From assembly GCA_032123675.1 (NCBI GenBank), contig JAQBEX010000115.1, positions 1 to 61,918 on the forward strand: a DNA stretch of 61,918 nucleotides, written 5' to 3'. The notes under the pieces were generated by a model, which made no database searches, was not told the origin of the DNA, and was given only the letters and a program-made list of their open reading frames with translations. The position numbers and the translations under genes are program-made. Below, piece by piece: positions 52,865 to 61,790 of the stretch (position 1 is the first letter of the stretch; each line of letters opens with the position of its first letter). This stretch comes from Prado023 sp032123675. GTDB lineage: Bacteria; Actinomycetota; Actinomycetes; S36-B12; CAIYMF01.

Positions 52865-54049
52865 ATGACTGCGCGCCGGGACGTCACCCTGCTGGGGAGC
52901 ACCGGCTCGATCGGTACCCAGGCGCTGGACGTGATCCGGCGCAATCCTGACCGGTTCCGCGTGGTCGGCCTGGCCGCCGGCGGCGCGAACAGCACCCTGC
53001 TCGCCGAGCAGGCAGCGGCCTTCGACGTTCGGGTGGTGGCCATCGCCGACCCGCAGCAGGCCCGGGCCCTCGAGGCGGCCCTCGCCGGGCTACTGCCCGT
53101 TGGGCGGCGCCCGGAGGTGCTCACTGGGGCCGAGGCCTCCGCAGAGCTGGCGGCGCGGCCGTGTGACGTGGTCCTCAACGGCATGACCGGGGCCGTGGGC
53201 CTGGCGCCCACTCTTGCGGCGCTGCGTGCCGGGCATCGCCTGGCACTGGCCAACAAGGAGTCGCTGATCATCGGTGGTCCCCTCGTGAAGGCCGCGGCCG
53301 GTGCCGACCAGATCGTCCCCGTGGACTCCGAGCACTCGGCACTTGCGCAGTGCCTGGCCGGCGGCCGAGCCGAGGACGTCCGTCGACTTGTGCTGACCGC
53401 CAGCGGCGGTCCCTTCCGGGGCCGGAACCGTGCCCAGCTGGCCGACGTGACGCCCGAGCAGGCGATGGCCCACCCGACCTGGTCGATGGGCCCGGTCATC
53501 ACGATCAACTCCGCGACCCTGGTCAACAAGGGGCTGGAGGTCATCGAGGCCCACCTGCTGTTCGACATCCCGATGGACCGGATCGCCGTGATGGTCCATC
53601 CTCAGTCGGTGATCCACTCCATGGTGGAGTTCGTCGACGGCTCGACGGTGGCACAGGCCAGCCCCCCGGACATGCGCCTGCCCATCTCGCTCGGGCTCGG
53701 CTCGCCCGAGCGGGTCCCTGACGCGTCGCCGGCCTGTGACTGGACCCAGTCGCACGCGTGGACCTTCGATCCGCTGGACGACACGGCCTTCCCGGCCGTC
53801 CGGTTGGCCCGTGCGGCCGGAGCGACGGGCGGAACCGCCCCGGCGGTGTTCAACGCTGCCAACGAGATCGCGGTGGACGCGTTCCGGAACGGGAACCTCG
53901 GATTCACGGGTATCGTCGACACGATCGACGCGGTGCTGGCCCGACACACCCCGGTCGTGGGCGACGACTTCACGCTGGCGGCGGTGGATGCTGCTGACCG
54001 GTGGGCGCGCGCCGAGGCACTGGACCTGATCCCGGCGGGGGTGCACTGA
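52865..54049 (+). CDS. dxr: 1-deoxy-D-xylulose 5-phosphate reductoisomerase
   Basis: The 394-residue MEP-pathway enzyme has the NADPH motif LLGSTGSIGTQALDVI and the active-site segments LALANKESLI and VPVDSEHSALAQCL. The HPQSVIHSMVEFVDGS flexible-loop region and the C-terminal helical domain follow. ATG 52865 lies 6 nt after gacaat (52853-52858), a leaderless pattern. It marks the right edge of the catabolic island and is coupled to rseP (TGATG). Confidence 0.96.
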   Translation: MTARRDVTLLGSTGSIGTQALDVIRRNPDRFRVVGLAAGGANSTLLAEQAAAFDVRVVAIADPQQARALEAALAGLLPVGRRPEVLTGAEASAELAARPCDVVLNGMTGAVGLAPTLAALRAGHRLALANKESLIIGGPLVKAAAGADQIVPVDSEHSALAQCLAGGRAEDVRRLVLTASGGPFRGRNRAQLADVTPEQAMAHPTWSMGPVITINSATLVNKGLEVIEAHLLFDIPMDRIAVMVHPQSVIHSMVEFVDGSTVAQASPPDMRLPISLGLGSPERVPDASPACDWTQSHAWTFDPLDDTAFPAVRLARAAGATGGTAPAVFNAANEIAVDAFRNGNLGFTGIVDTIDAVLARHTPVVGDDFTLAAVDAADRWARAEALDLIPAGVH

Positions 54050-55410
54050 TGGAACCGATGCTGTTCGTGCTCGGGGTGCTGCTGGCTGGGTTCGGCATCG
54101 GTGCCTCCATCGGGCTGCACGAGATCGGGCACCTGGTGCCGGCCAAGGCGTTCGGCGTGAAGGTGACCCAGTACATGGTGGGCTTCGGGCCGACCCTGTG
54201 GTCCCGGCGCGGCAAGGAGACCGAGTACGGCGTCAAGTGGATCCCGCTGGGCGGGTACATCCGGATGATCGGCATGTTCCCGGCGCCGCAGGGGGCTCCG
54301 GAGGGCACCGCTGGTCGCGGTACGACCGGCCGCTTCCAGATGCTTGCCGAGGAGGCCCGGGCAGCAGCCTGGGAGGAGGTCGAACCCGGCGACGAGGGGC
54401 GGCTCTTCTCCGGGCTCAGCGCACCGAAGAAGGTCGTGGTCATGCTCGGCGGCCCGACCATGAACCTGATCCTGAGCGCCTTCCTGTTCGGCGTCCTCAT
54501 GATCGGCATCGGGATCCCGACCCCAACCACGACTGTCGCCCGCGTCGGCGAGTGCGTGCCGTCCTACATGAGCTCGCAGGAGTCCGCTGCTGCGGCGGCG
54601 GCCGATCCCGCCTCGGTCCGGGATGCCCCGGAGTGCACCGAGTCGGACGCGGTCGCGCCTGCGGTCGTGGCCGGGATCTCCGCCGGCGACCAGATCACGT
54701 CGATCGATGGCCAGCCGGTGCAGGTGTGGCAGGAGCTGACCGACGTGACCCGGGCCAGCCCTGGCGCGACGGTCGTCCTTGGCCTGGAGACCGCCACCGG
54801 GTCTCGTGAGGTGGAGGTCCCGATGGCCACCGCCTACCGCCCGGTGGTCGATGACGACGGATACCTGACCGACGAGATCGTGGCGACCGGCTACATCGGG
54901 GTCACCCCGCAGACGCGCTACGTCTCACAACCGATCACAGCCGTGCCCGAGGTGATGGGGGATGTTGCCGGCCGCAGCGTCGCAGCGCTGGCCACGCTGC
55001 CGGTTCGGATCTTCGACCTGGCCAAGGACATGGTCGCCGGCGAGGAACGCGATCCCAACAGCCCAGTGAGCGTCGTGGGAGTCGGGCGGATCTCCGGCGA
55101 GGTGGTCGCGGCCGAGGAGCCGGTCAAGGCCAAGCTCGCTCTGCTGATCAGCCTGATGGCCAGCCTCAACATGTTCCTGTTCCTGTTCAACCTGCTGCCC
55201 GTGCTGCCCCTGGACGGCGGCCACGTCGTCGGTGCGGTCTTCGAGGGGGCCCGGCGCACGGTGGCCCGCTGGCGTGGGCTACCGGATCCGGGTCCGGTCG
55301 ACGTGTCGCGCCTGCTCCCGATCTCCTACGGGTTCGGCATCGCCCTGATCGCCGTGTCGAGCGTGGTCATCATCGCCGACGTGATCAACCCGATCTCCCT
55401 GTACGGCTGA
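54049..55410 (+). CDS. rseP: Site-2 zinc metalloprotease (RseP/Rip1 family)
   Basis: The 453-residue intramembrane protease has HEIGH (H24, E25, H28) in the first membrane segment, a PDZ domain (about 190-270, ISAGDQITSIDGQPV) and the third-ligand motif NLLPVLPLDGGHV near the C-terminus. It cleaves membrane-bound anti-sigma factors and related substrates. An Ala-rich stretch with two Cys (about 165-195) precedes the PDZ. It is coupled to dxr. Confidence 0.94.
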   Translation: MEPMLFVLGVLLAGFGIGASIGLHEIGHLVPAKAFGVKVTQYMVGFGPTLWSRRGKETEYGVKWIPLGGYIRMIGMFPAPQGAPEGTAGRGTTGRFQMLAEEARAAAWEEVEPGDEGRLFSGLSAPKKVVVMLGGPTMNLILSAFLFGVLMIGIGIPTPTTTVARVGECVPSYMSSQESAAAAAADPASVRDAPECTESDAVAPAVVAGISAGDQITSIDGQPVQVWQELTDVTRASPGATVVLGLETATGSREVEVPMATAYRPVVDDDGYLTDEIVATGYIGVTPQTRYVSQPITAVPEVMGDVAGRSVAALATLPVRIFDLAKDMVAGEERDPNSPVSVVGVGRISGEVVAAEEPVKAKLALLISLMASLNMFLFLFNLLPVLPLDGGHVVGAVFEGARRTVARWRGLPDPGPVDVSRLLPISYGFGIALIAVSSVVIIADVINPISLYG

Positions 55411-55418
55411 TCCGGCCG

Positions 55419-56252
55419 ATGTCGGCCGCGGACACGCCTGCCCCGTCTCCTGCCCCGGCCGCGGGGTCACCGGGGGCACCCGCATGGCTGCGCGCTGCCG
55501 CGATCGGTGCAGTGGCCGGCCTGCTCTCTGGCCTGTTCGGTGTGGGCGGCGGGATCGTCATGGTTCCGCTGCTCGTCGCGTGGTTCGCCCTGGACCAACG
55601 GCGGGCGAGTGCGACGAGCCTGCTGGCCATCGTGCCGATCGCCGCGGCCTCGGCAGCCGGGTACGCCGTCAACGGCAACATCGATGTGCGGGCGGGTCTG
55701 CTGATGCTGATCGGTGCGGTCGTCGGCGGGCAGCTGGGCACCCGGTTGCTGCCGAAGACACCGATTCCGACCCTCCAGTTGGGCTTCGGCGTCCTGAGCC
55801 TGGCCACTGCCGCCCGGTTGGTCATCGGAGGTGGGTCCGAAGGGCTCACTGGGCTCTCGACGGCGTGGGAGATCGCGCTCCTGGTGCTCGTCGGGATGGG
55901 AGCGGGGATGCTGGCCGGGCTCCTGGGTGTCGGCGGCGGGATCATCATGGTCCCAGGCCTGATCATCCTGACGGGGGCGGATGCCAGCACAGCTCGGGGC
56001 ACCAGCCTGCTGGTCGTGGTCGTCACGGCGTTGACTGCCACGGTCACGAACGTCCGCAACGCGCTGGTCGAGGTCCGCACTGCGCTCATCGCTGGTTTCG
56101 TCGGGGCCCCCGTGGGCCTGCTGGGCGCCGCCCTGGGCCAGTGGCTGCCGGAGCGAGCGGCGCTGGTCCTGTTCGCGGGCCTGCTGGTCTGGTCAGGAGT
56201 CCAGATGGTGATCAAGGGCAGCCGCGGTCGGCGTGCAGGTTCTGCGGTGTAG
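55419..56252 (+). CDS. TauE/SafE-family (TSUP) membrane permease
   Basis: The 277-residue protein has about eight membrane segments and two inverted copies of the family motif GLFGVGGGIVMVPLL and GLLGVGGGIIMVPGL. TSUP proteins move sulfite, sulfoacetate or related organic anions. The N-terminus is Pro/Ala-rich. It lies 8 nt after rseP, so it is probably co-transcribed, though it is not a usual member of this block. Confidence 0.9.
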   Translation: MSAADTPAPSPAPAAGSPGAPAWLRAAAIGAVAGLLSGLFGVGGGIVMVPLLVAWFALDQRRASATSLLAIVPIAAASAAGYAVNGNIDVRAGLLMLIGAVVGGQLGTRLLPKTPIPTLQLGFGVLSLATAARLVIGGGSEGLTGLSTAWEIALLVLVGMGAGMLAGLLGVGGGIIMVPGLIILTGADASTARGTSLLVVVVTALTATVTNVRNALVEVRTALIAGFVGAPVGLLGAALGQWLPERAALVLFAGLLVWSGVQMVIKGSRGRRAGSAV

Positions 56253-56378
56253 GTCTCCTACGGTCACGGCCCCGCGATGGCTGGTGGGAGCCGGTGCGGT
56301 GGCGGTCCGGTCGGTACCCGGGCAAGCAGGCCACCGCGGCAGTGGGCGTTATCGGGCTGCGGGACCGATACTTGTCCC

Positions 56379-57533
56379 ATGAGCGTGAACCTGGGAATGC
56401 CCCCCCTGCCACCACCCGTCCTGGCCCCCCGACGGCCCACCCGCCAGATCCTGCTCAAGCACCCCACGCATCCGGTCGCCGTCGGCGGTGACGCGCCGAT
56501 CAGCGTGCAGTCGATGGCCACGACCCTGACCGCCGACGTGAACAGCACCCTCCAGCAGATCGCCGAGCTCACCGCTTCGGGCTGCCAGGTCGTGCGGGTG
56601 GCTGTGCCCAGCCAGGACGATGCCGAGGCGTTGCCGGAGATCGCGCGCAAGTCCGGGATCCCGGTGATCGCTGACATCCACTTCCAGCCGAAGTACGTGT
56701 TCGCCGCGATCGAGGCTGGGTGCGCAGGTGTGCGCGTGAACCCGGGCAACATCAAGCAGTTCGACGACAAGGTCAAGGAGATCGCCGCCGCCGCCCGGGA
56801 TCACGGGACCCCGATCCGGATCGGGGTCAACGCCGGCTCATTGGATCCGCGCCTGCTCAAGAAGCACGGCAAGGCCACCCCAGAGGCCCTGGTCGAGTCG
56901 GCCCTGTGGGAAGCCAGCCTGTTCGAGGAGCATGGCTTCCGCGACATCAAGATCTCGGTCAAGCACCACGACCCGGTCGTGATGGTGCGTGCCTACGAGC
57001 TGCTCTCCGAGCAGTGCGACTATCCGCTGCACCTCGGGGTGACCGAGGCGGGGCCGACGTTCCAGGGCACGATCAAGTCCTCGGTCGCGTTCGGGGCCCT
57101 GCTCAGCCGGGGGATCGGCGACACGATCCGGGTCTCGCTGTCGGCGCCGCCGGTCGAGGAGGTCAAGGTCGGGATGCAGATCCTGGAGAGCCTGAACCTG
57201 CGCCAGCGTGGCCTCGAGATCGTGTCCTGCCCGTCGTGCGGGCGCGCGCAGGTCGACGTCTACACGCTGGCTGAGGAGGTGACCGCCGGCCTCGAAGGAC
57301 TGGAGGTGCCGCTGCGGGTCGCCGTGATGGGCTGCGTCGTCAACGGGCCGGGCGAGGCCCGCGAGGCCGACCTGGGCGTGGCCAGCGGCAACGGCAAGGG
57401 CCAGATCTTCGTCAAGGGCAAGGTGATCAAGACCGTCCCGGAGGCACTGATCGTCGAGACCCTGATCGAGGAGGCCATGCGCCTGGCCGAGGAGATGGAC
57501 GTCGAGGGCGACCCGTCGGTGTCGGTGGGCTGA
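56379..57533 (+). CDS. ispG: 4-hydroxy-3-methylbut-2-enyl-diphosphate synthase
   Basis: The 384-residue MEP-pathway enzyme has the TIM barrel (ISVQSMATTLTADVNSTLQQI; RVNPGNIKQF; ISVKHHDPVVMV) and an iron-sulfur domain with C284, C287 (SCPSCGR) and C319, with E326 in GCVVNGPGE. It reductively opens MEcPP. The ATG at 56379 is 6 nt after gatact (56367-56372), a leaderless start. It is separated from dxr only by rseP and the permease. Confidence 0.96.
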   Translation: MSVNLGMPPLPPPVLAPRRPTRQILLKHPTHPVAVGGDAPISVQSMATTLTADVNSTLQQIAELTASGCQVVRVAVPSQDDAEALPEIARKSGIPVIADIHFQPKYVFAAIEAGCAGVRVNPGNIKQFDDKVKEIAAAARDHGTPIRIGVNAGSLDPRLLKKHGKATPEALVESALWEASLFEEHGFRDIKISVKHHDPVVMVRAYELLSEQCDYPLHLGVTEAGPTFQGTIKSSVAFGALLSRGIGDTIRVSLSAPPVEEVKVGMQILESLNLRQRGLEIVSCPSCGRAQVDVYTLAEEVTAGLEGLEVPLRVAVMGCVVNGPGEAREADLGVASGNGKGQIFVKGKVIKTVPEALIVETLIEEAMRLAEEMDVEGDPSVSVG

Positions 57534-57537
57534 GCCG

Positions 57538-58785
57538 GTGACCAGCGAGCAGCCCGGGGTGCCGCAGCCCGGAGCGTCGGCCAGGCCGTCGGAGCCCGGC
57601 CGGCCGGGGGACCTGCCCGCGGCCCAGCCGGTTGGACGGCCCCCGGAGTGGTCCCAGGAGGCGTTCGAGGCCGCGTTCGCTGACGCCGAGGTGACCATCG
57701 GCCGGTTCAACCTGGCCGTGTTCGGCAAGACCGGGGTCGGCAAGTCCACGCTCGTCAACGCGATCTTCGGAGAGTCGGTGGCCGCAACCGGCATCGGTCG
57801 TCCGGTCACGATGGGCAGCCACCTCTACGTCCACCGCACCGGCAAGCTGGGCATCTACGACACCCAGGGGCTCGAGGTGGGCCGGGACACCACGCGGATC
57901 ATCGACGAGCTGACGGGCTTCATCGACAACAGCCGGACGATGCCGTTCGCCGAGCAGGTGCACCTTGCCTGGTACTGCGTGCGCGCAACGGACCGTCGCT
58001 TCGAGGAGACCGAGGCTGCGTTCATCCGCGAGCTGGCCGGCGTGGGACTGCCGGTCATCCTCGTGATGACCCAGGTGCCCGGGCGTCGCGACGCTGCCGG
58101 GCACCTGTTCGTCGCGCCGGACGCCGTCGAGCTCGGTCGCCAGATCGAGGCCATGGGCCTACCCATCCACGCCGGGCGCGCGTTCATGGTCAACGCCCTG
58201 GTCGATCCCTTCACCGGAGTGGAGCAGCATGGTCTGCTCGAGCTGCTCGATGCCACCTTTCAGTGCGCTCCGGACGAAGCCACCGATGCCCTTGTCGCGG
58301 CGCAGAAGATTGATCCCGAGCGCAAGGCCAAGGCTGCTGAGAAGGCGGTGAACGCCGCCGCCGCGGCGGCCACTGGGGCGGGATTCACCCCGATCCCGTT
58401 CGCCGATGCCGCCGTCCTGATCCCGATCCAGATCGGGATGATGGCCAAGATCGCCAACGTCTACGACATCCCGATGCAGCGTGCGACGGTGGCCAGCCTG
58501 GCGGCGACCACAGTGACCACCCAGGCGGGGCGCGCGGCCGCGACCGGTCTGCTCAAACTGGTCCCAGGGGTCGGGACACTCGCCGGGGGCGCGATCACGG
58601 GCGGGGTGGCAGGGACCGTGACCTATGCGGTCGGCACAGCCTGGCACCGGATCTGCATCGGGATGGCTGAGGGCAGGTACCAGACCGTCTCCGGGACGCT
58701 GGACTCCGAGGCCATCCAGAAGGTCTTCAACCAGGAGGTCTCGGCGATCATCCGCAGCCGTGGCCTGGGCGGGAAGAAGCGGTAG
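57538..58785 (+). CDS. GTPase with C-terminal DUF697-like membrane domain
   Basis: The 415-residue protein has a TRAFAC G domain with G1 GKTGVGKST (about 64-72) and G3 DTQG. At the expected NKxD site it has MTQVPG, as in YfjP/YkfA-like and related GTPases. A helical C-terminal region (about 260-400) has hydrophobic Ala/Gly-rich segments (FADAAVLIPIQIGMMAKIA) typical of DUF697. The start is GTG 57538, 4 nt after ispG. The role is unknown; membrane or cell-envelope stress functions are plausible. Confidence 0.85.
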   Translation: MTSEQPGVPQPGASARPSEPGRPGDLPAAQPVGRPPEWSQEAFEAAFADAEVTIGRFNLAVFGKTGVGKSTLVNAIFGESVAATGIGRPVTMGSHLYVHRTGKLGIYDTQGLEVGRDTTRIIDELTGFIDNSRTMPFAEQVHLAWYCVRATDRRFEETEAAFIRELAGVGLPVILVMTQVPGRRDAAGHLFVAPDAVELGRQIEAMGLPIHAGRAFMVNALVDPFTGVEQHGLLELLDATFQCAPDEATDALVAAQKIDPERKAKAAEKAVNAAAAAATGAGFTPIPFADAAVLIPIQIGMMAKIANVYDIPMQRATVASLAATTVTTQAGRAAATGLLKLVPGVGTLAGGAITGGVAGTVTYAVGTAWHRICIGMAEGRYQTVSGTLDSEAIQKVFNQEVSAIIRSRGLGGKKR

Positions 58786-58845
58786 GGACCGGTCGCCGGC
58801 CGCGCCCTCCCGCACCTCGGTTGATGACCGCTGCGAGGTCGACGC

Positions 58846-58947
58846 TCAGAAGAGGACGATGCCGAACAGGACCAGGACGAATGGCAGCGCCAACGCGATC
58901 ACGACGATGATCCCGATGGCGCTCATGTTCTCGCGCAACCACTCCAT
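58846..58947 (-). CDS. 33-residue single-span membrane peptide
   Basis: A charged start (MEWLRENMSA) leads into one unbroken hydrophobic helix to the C-terminus (IGIIVVIALALPFVLVLFG...). On the minus strand gatact (complement of 58954-58959) ends 6 nt before the ATG, the same leaderless layout and the same hexamer as ispG. Third codon positions are mostly G or C. It lies tail-to-tail with the GTPase gene. I do not recognise it. Confidence 0.6.
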   Translation of the reverse strand: MEWLRENMSAIGIIVVIALALPFVLVLFGIVLF

Positions 58948-58996
58948 GCACGCAGTATCCCCCGAGTCCGCTCGGAGTAATCCTCGATGACACCAG

Positions 58997-59026
58997 GTTC
59001 TCTGCGAGCCCGTTCTCTGCGAGCCT
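58997..59026. repeat. 15-bp tandem duplication
   Basis: gttctctgcgagccc is followed by gttctctgcgagcct, in the gap after the minus-strand GNAT gene. It is of the same type as the pair at 47025-47054. Confidence 0.5.
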
Positions 59027-59063
59027 GCTCGCTCTGCCCGCGTCCCGGTGGGGGCTGGTCCGA

Positions 59064-59906
59064 TCAGAACAGGATCGTCGCGAACCTGCCCACAGTCTGG
59101 AAGCCGACTGCCAGGTAGGTGCCGACCGCGATGTGGTTGTAGTCGTTGACGTACAGGGAGACCACCGGCGCGATCCGCTCACGGGCATGGTCGACCACAG
59201 CCGCCATCCCGGACACGCCCAGTCCCCGGCCACGCAGGCCCGGCTCCACCCAGACGCCCTGGATCTGGCAGGCCTGACGCGTGGCCGAGCCGATCTCGGC
59301 CTTGAAGAGCAGCCGCCCATCCTCGACCACGCCGAGCGCTCGGCCCGAGCGGACGATCTCTGCCAGGCGGGCCCGGTAGGCCGGGCCACCTCCGTGCGAG
59401 ACCGGTGACATGCCCACCTCCTCGGTGAACATCGCAACCGCCGCCGGCATCAGGACATCGAGCTCGTCGGGGCGCAGGGGACGCAGGCCGGGGTGCGGTG
59501 CCCGTGTGGCCGGCTGTGACGTGGCCATCAGGTACTGGGTGTCGCGGACCTCGCGCGCCGGTCCCCAGGCGGGCGCGAGCAGGCGCCACAGGTCCATCAC
59601 CTCAACTGCCGGTCCGACGATCGAGGAGCAGCGTCGGCCGAGCCGTCGAGCGTTGTCGGCGAAGGCGGCGCGCGAGCGCGGGGTCGTCTCGATCGGGATG
59701 AGGTTGGCCCCGGTGTACATCGCCGAGCGCAGCCGGGCATCCTCGAACCAGCCCCAGACCAGGCCGCCGAGGGCCCAGGGGTCCATGGGGTCCGCCAGCC
59801 GGGAGGCGACGAAGCAGTGCGCGACCGGGTCCCGGTCCACGAGCGCCAGCAGGTCCGGGAGGTGGCGCGATGTCAGCACCTTCAGCTCGCCGGGCACGGC
59901 CGCCAT
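59064..59906 (-). CDS. GNAT-family N-acetyltransferase with N-terminal DUF4081-like domain
   Basis: The 280-residue protein has an N-terminal domain (1-130) as seen in actinobacterial proteins encoded next to ispG/proS, followed by a GNAT domain (about 140-280) whose acetyl-CoA-binding motif reads GVWVEPGLRGRGLG. The ATG at 59906 is followed by the conserved LKVLTSRHLPDLLALVDRDPVAH. It is divergent from proS, and a ggatatcc sequence at 59929-59936 in the gap could serve as -10 on either strand. The acceptor is unknown. Confidence 0.87.
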   Translation of the reverse strand: MAAVPGELKVLTSRHLPDLLALVDRDPVAHCFVASRLADPMDPWALGGLVWGWFEDARLRSAMYTGANLIPIETTPRSRAAFADNARRLGRRCSSIVGPAVEVMDLWRLLAPAWGPAREVRDTQYLMATSQPATRAPHPGLRPLRPDELDVLMPAAVAMFTEEVGMSPVSHGGGPAYRARLAEIVRSGRALGVVEDGRLLFKAEIGSATRQACQIQGVWVEPGLRGRGLGVSGMAAVVDHARERIAPVVSLYVNDYNHIAVGTYLAVGFQTVGRFATILF

Positions 59907-59999
59907 CCTGCCACGCCGGGATATCCTTGCCGAGCATCTCGACCAGCGCCCGGTTCGCCGGAGTGAGGTCGCCGTCGCCCGGACCGGAGGAGACCCCTC

Positions 60000-61790
60000 G
60001 TGCTGACCCGCATGTCCACGCTGTTCCTGCGCACGCTTCGCGAGGATCCGGCGGACGCCGAGGTCCCGTCGCACCGACTGCTCGTGCGCGCCGGATACGT
60101 CCGGCGCGTCGCGCCGGGCATCTTCACGTGGCTGCCCCTGGGCTACCGCGTGCTGCGCAACGTCGAGCGGATCGTGCGCGAGGAGATGGATGGGGCCGGC
60201 TTCCAGGAGCTGCACTTCCCGGCGTTGCTGCCACGTGAGCCCTACGAGCGGACCGACCGCTGGACGGAGTACGGGCCGAACCTGTTCCGGCTGCAGGACC
60301 GCCGCGGCTCGGACTACCTGCTCGGGCCCACACACGAGGAGATGTTCACGCTCACCGTGAAGGACGTGTGCTCCTCGTACAAGGACCTCCCGCTGAGCCT
60401 GTACCAGATCCAGACCAAGTACCGCGACGAGGCGCGTCCGCGGGCCGGAATCCTGCGCGGGCGCGAGTTCGTGATGAAGGACTCCTACTCGTTCGACACG
60501 ACCGACCAGGGCCTGGAGGTCTCCTACGCCCGGCATCGCGATGCCTACATCTCCACGTTCGACCGGCTCGCCCTGGACTACACGATCGTCTCGGCCATGT
60601 CCGGGGCGATGGGTGGCTCGGCCTCCGAGGAGTTCCTCGCCAGGTGTCCGGTGGGTGAGGACACCTACGTGCGCTGCCCCGTGTGCGACTACGCCGCGAA
60701 CGTCGAGGCCGTCGCCAGCGTCGCACCCGAGCCGATCTCCGTCGACGGGCTGCCGGCCGCGCACGTCGAGGACACCCCCGATACCCCGACCATCGAGACC
60801 CTCGTGGACGTGTCCAACTCGCGGCCGGAGCTGGCCCGTGGCGACCGCGCATGGCATGCCGGTGACACCCTGAAGAACGTCGTCGTGAAGGTCCTGATGC
60901 CCGACGGCACGTCGCACCCGCTGGTCATCGGGCTGCCGGGCGACCGTGACGTCGACATGAAGCGGCTCGAGGCGGTGCTCATGCCCGGGGAGCCGGTGGC
61001 CTTCGAGGAGGCGGACTTCGCTGCCAACCCGGCGCTGGTGAAGGGCTACATCGGGCCCGGGGCCCTGGGTGCGGAGTCAGCCTCGGGCATCCGGTACCTG
61101 GTGGACCCGCGGGTGGTCACCGGGACCCGGTGGATCACGGGCGCTGACGAGCCCGGCCGGCACGTCTTCGACCTGGTCGCCGGCCGTGACTTCACCGGTG
61201 ACGGACTCATCGACGTGGCCGAGGTGCGCGAGGGCGACCCCTGCCCCGAGTGCGCGGCGGCGGGCCGCGACGGCGCGCTGGCCCAAGCACGTGGCATCGA
61301 GATCGGGCACATCTTCCAGCTGGGCCGCAAGTACGCCCAGGCGCTGGACCTCACCGTCCTCAACGAGAACGGCAAGCAGGTCGTGGTCACCATGGGGTCC
61401 TATGGGATCGGGGTCTCGCGGGCGGTGGCCGCCATCGCCGAGCAGCATCATGACGACCGGGGCCTGGTCTGGCCGCGGGAGGTGTCGCCGGCGGATGTCC
61501 ACGTCGTGGCCACCGGCAAGGACGCGGCTGTGTTCGAGGCCGCCGAGTCCATCTCAGCGCAGCTGGGCGAGGCTGGGGTCCGGGTGATGCTCGATGACCG
61601 CAAGGGCGTGTCGCCGGGTGTGAAGTTCAACGACTCCGAGCTCATCGGCGTGCCGCTGATCGTGGTTGTGGGCAAGAAGCTGGCGGAGGGGGCCATCGAG
61701 GTCAAGGACCGGGCCAGCGGCGAGCGCTCCGACGTGCCGGTCGGACAGGCCGTGCCCACCATCATCGAGCGCGTGCGCGCACTCCCGTGA
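60000..61790 (+). CDS. proS: Prolyl-tRNA synthetase (bacterial type with editing domain)
   Basis: The 596-residue class II synthetase has motif 1 to 3 regions (GYRVLRNVERIVREEM; YRDEARPRAGILRGREFVMKDSYSFD; MGSYGIGVSRAVAAIAEQ). The INS/YbaK-type editing domain lies between motifs 2 and 3 (about 225-400), and an anticodon-binding domain is at the end. This is the bacterial architecture. GTG 60000 follows ggaggag; ATG 60012 is the next possible start. Confidence 0.96.
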   Translation: MLTRMSTLFLRTLREDPADAEVPSHRLLVRAGYVRRVAPGIFTWLPLGYRVLRNVERIVREEMDGAGFQELHFPALLPREPYERTDRWTEYGPNLFRLQDRRGSDYLLGPTHEEMFTLTVKDVCSSYKDLPLSLYQIQTKYRDEARPRAGILRGREFVMKDSYSFDTTDQGLEVSYARHRDAYISTFDRLALDYTIVSAMSGAMGGSASEEFLARCPVGEDTYVRCPVCDYAANVEAVASVAPEPISVDGLPAAHVEDTPDTPTIETLVDVSNSRPELARGDRAWHAGDTLKNVVVKVLMPDGTSHPLVIGLPGDRDVDMKRLEAVLMPGEPVAFEEADFAANPALVKGYIGPGALGAESASGIRYLVDPRVVTGTRWITGADEPGRHVFDLVAGRDFTGDGLIDVAEVREGDPCPECAAAGRDGALAQARGIEIGHIFQLGRKYAQALDLTVLNENGKQVVVTMGSYGIGVSRAVAAIAEQHHDDRGLVWPREVSPADVHVVATGKDAAVFEAAESISAQLGEAGVRVMLDDRKGVSPGVKFNDSELIGVPLIVVVGKKLAEGAIEVKDRASGERSDVPVGQAVPTIIERVRALP

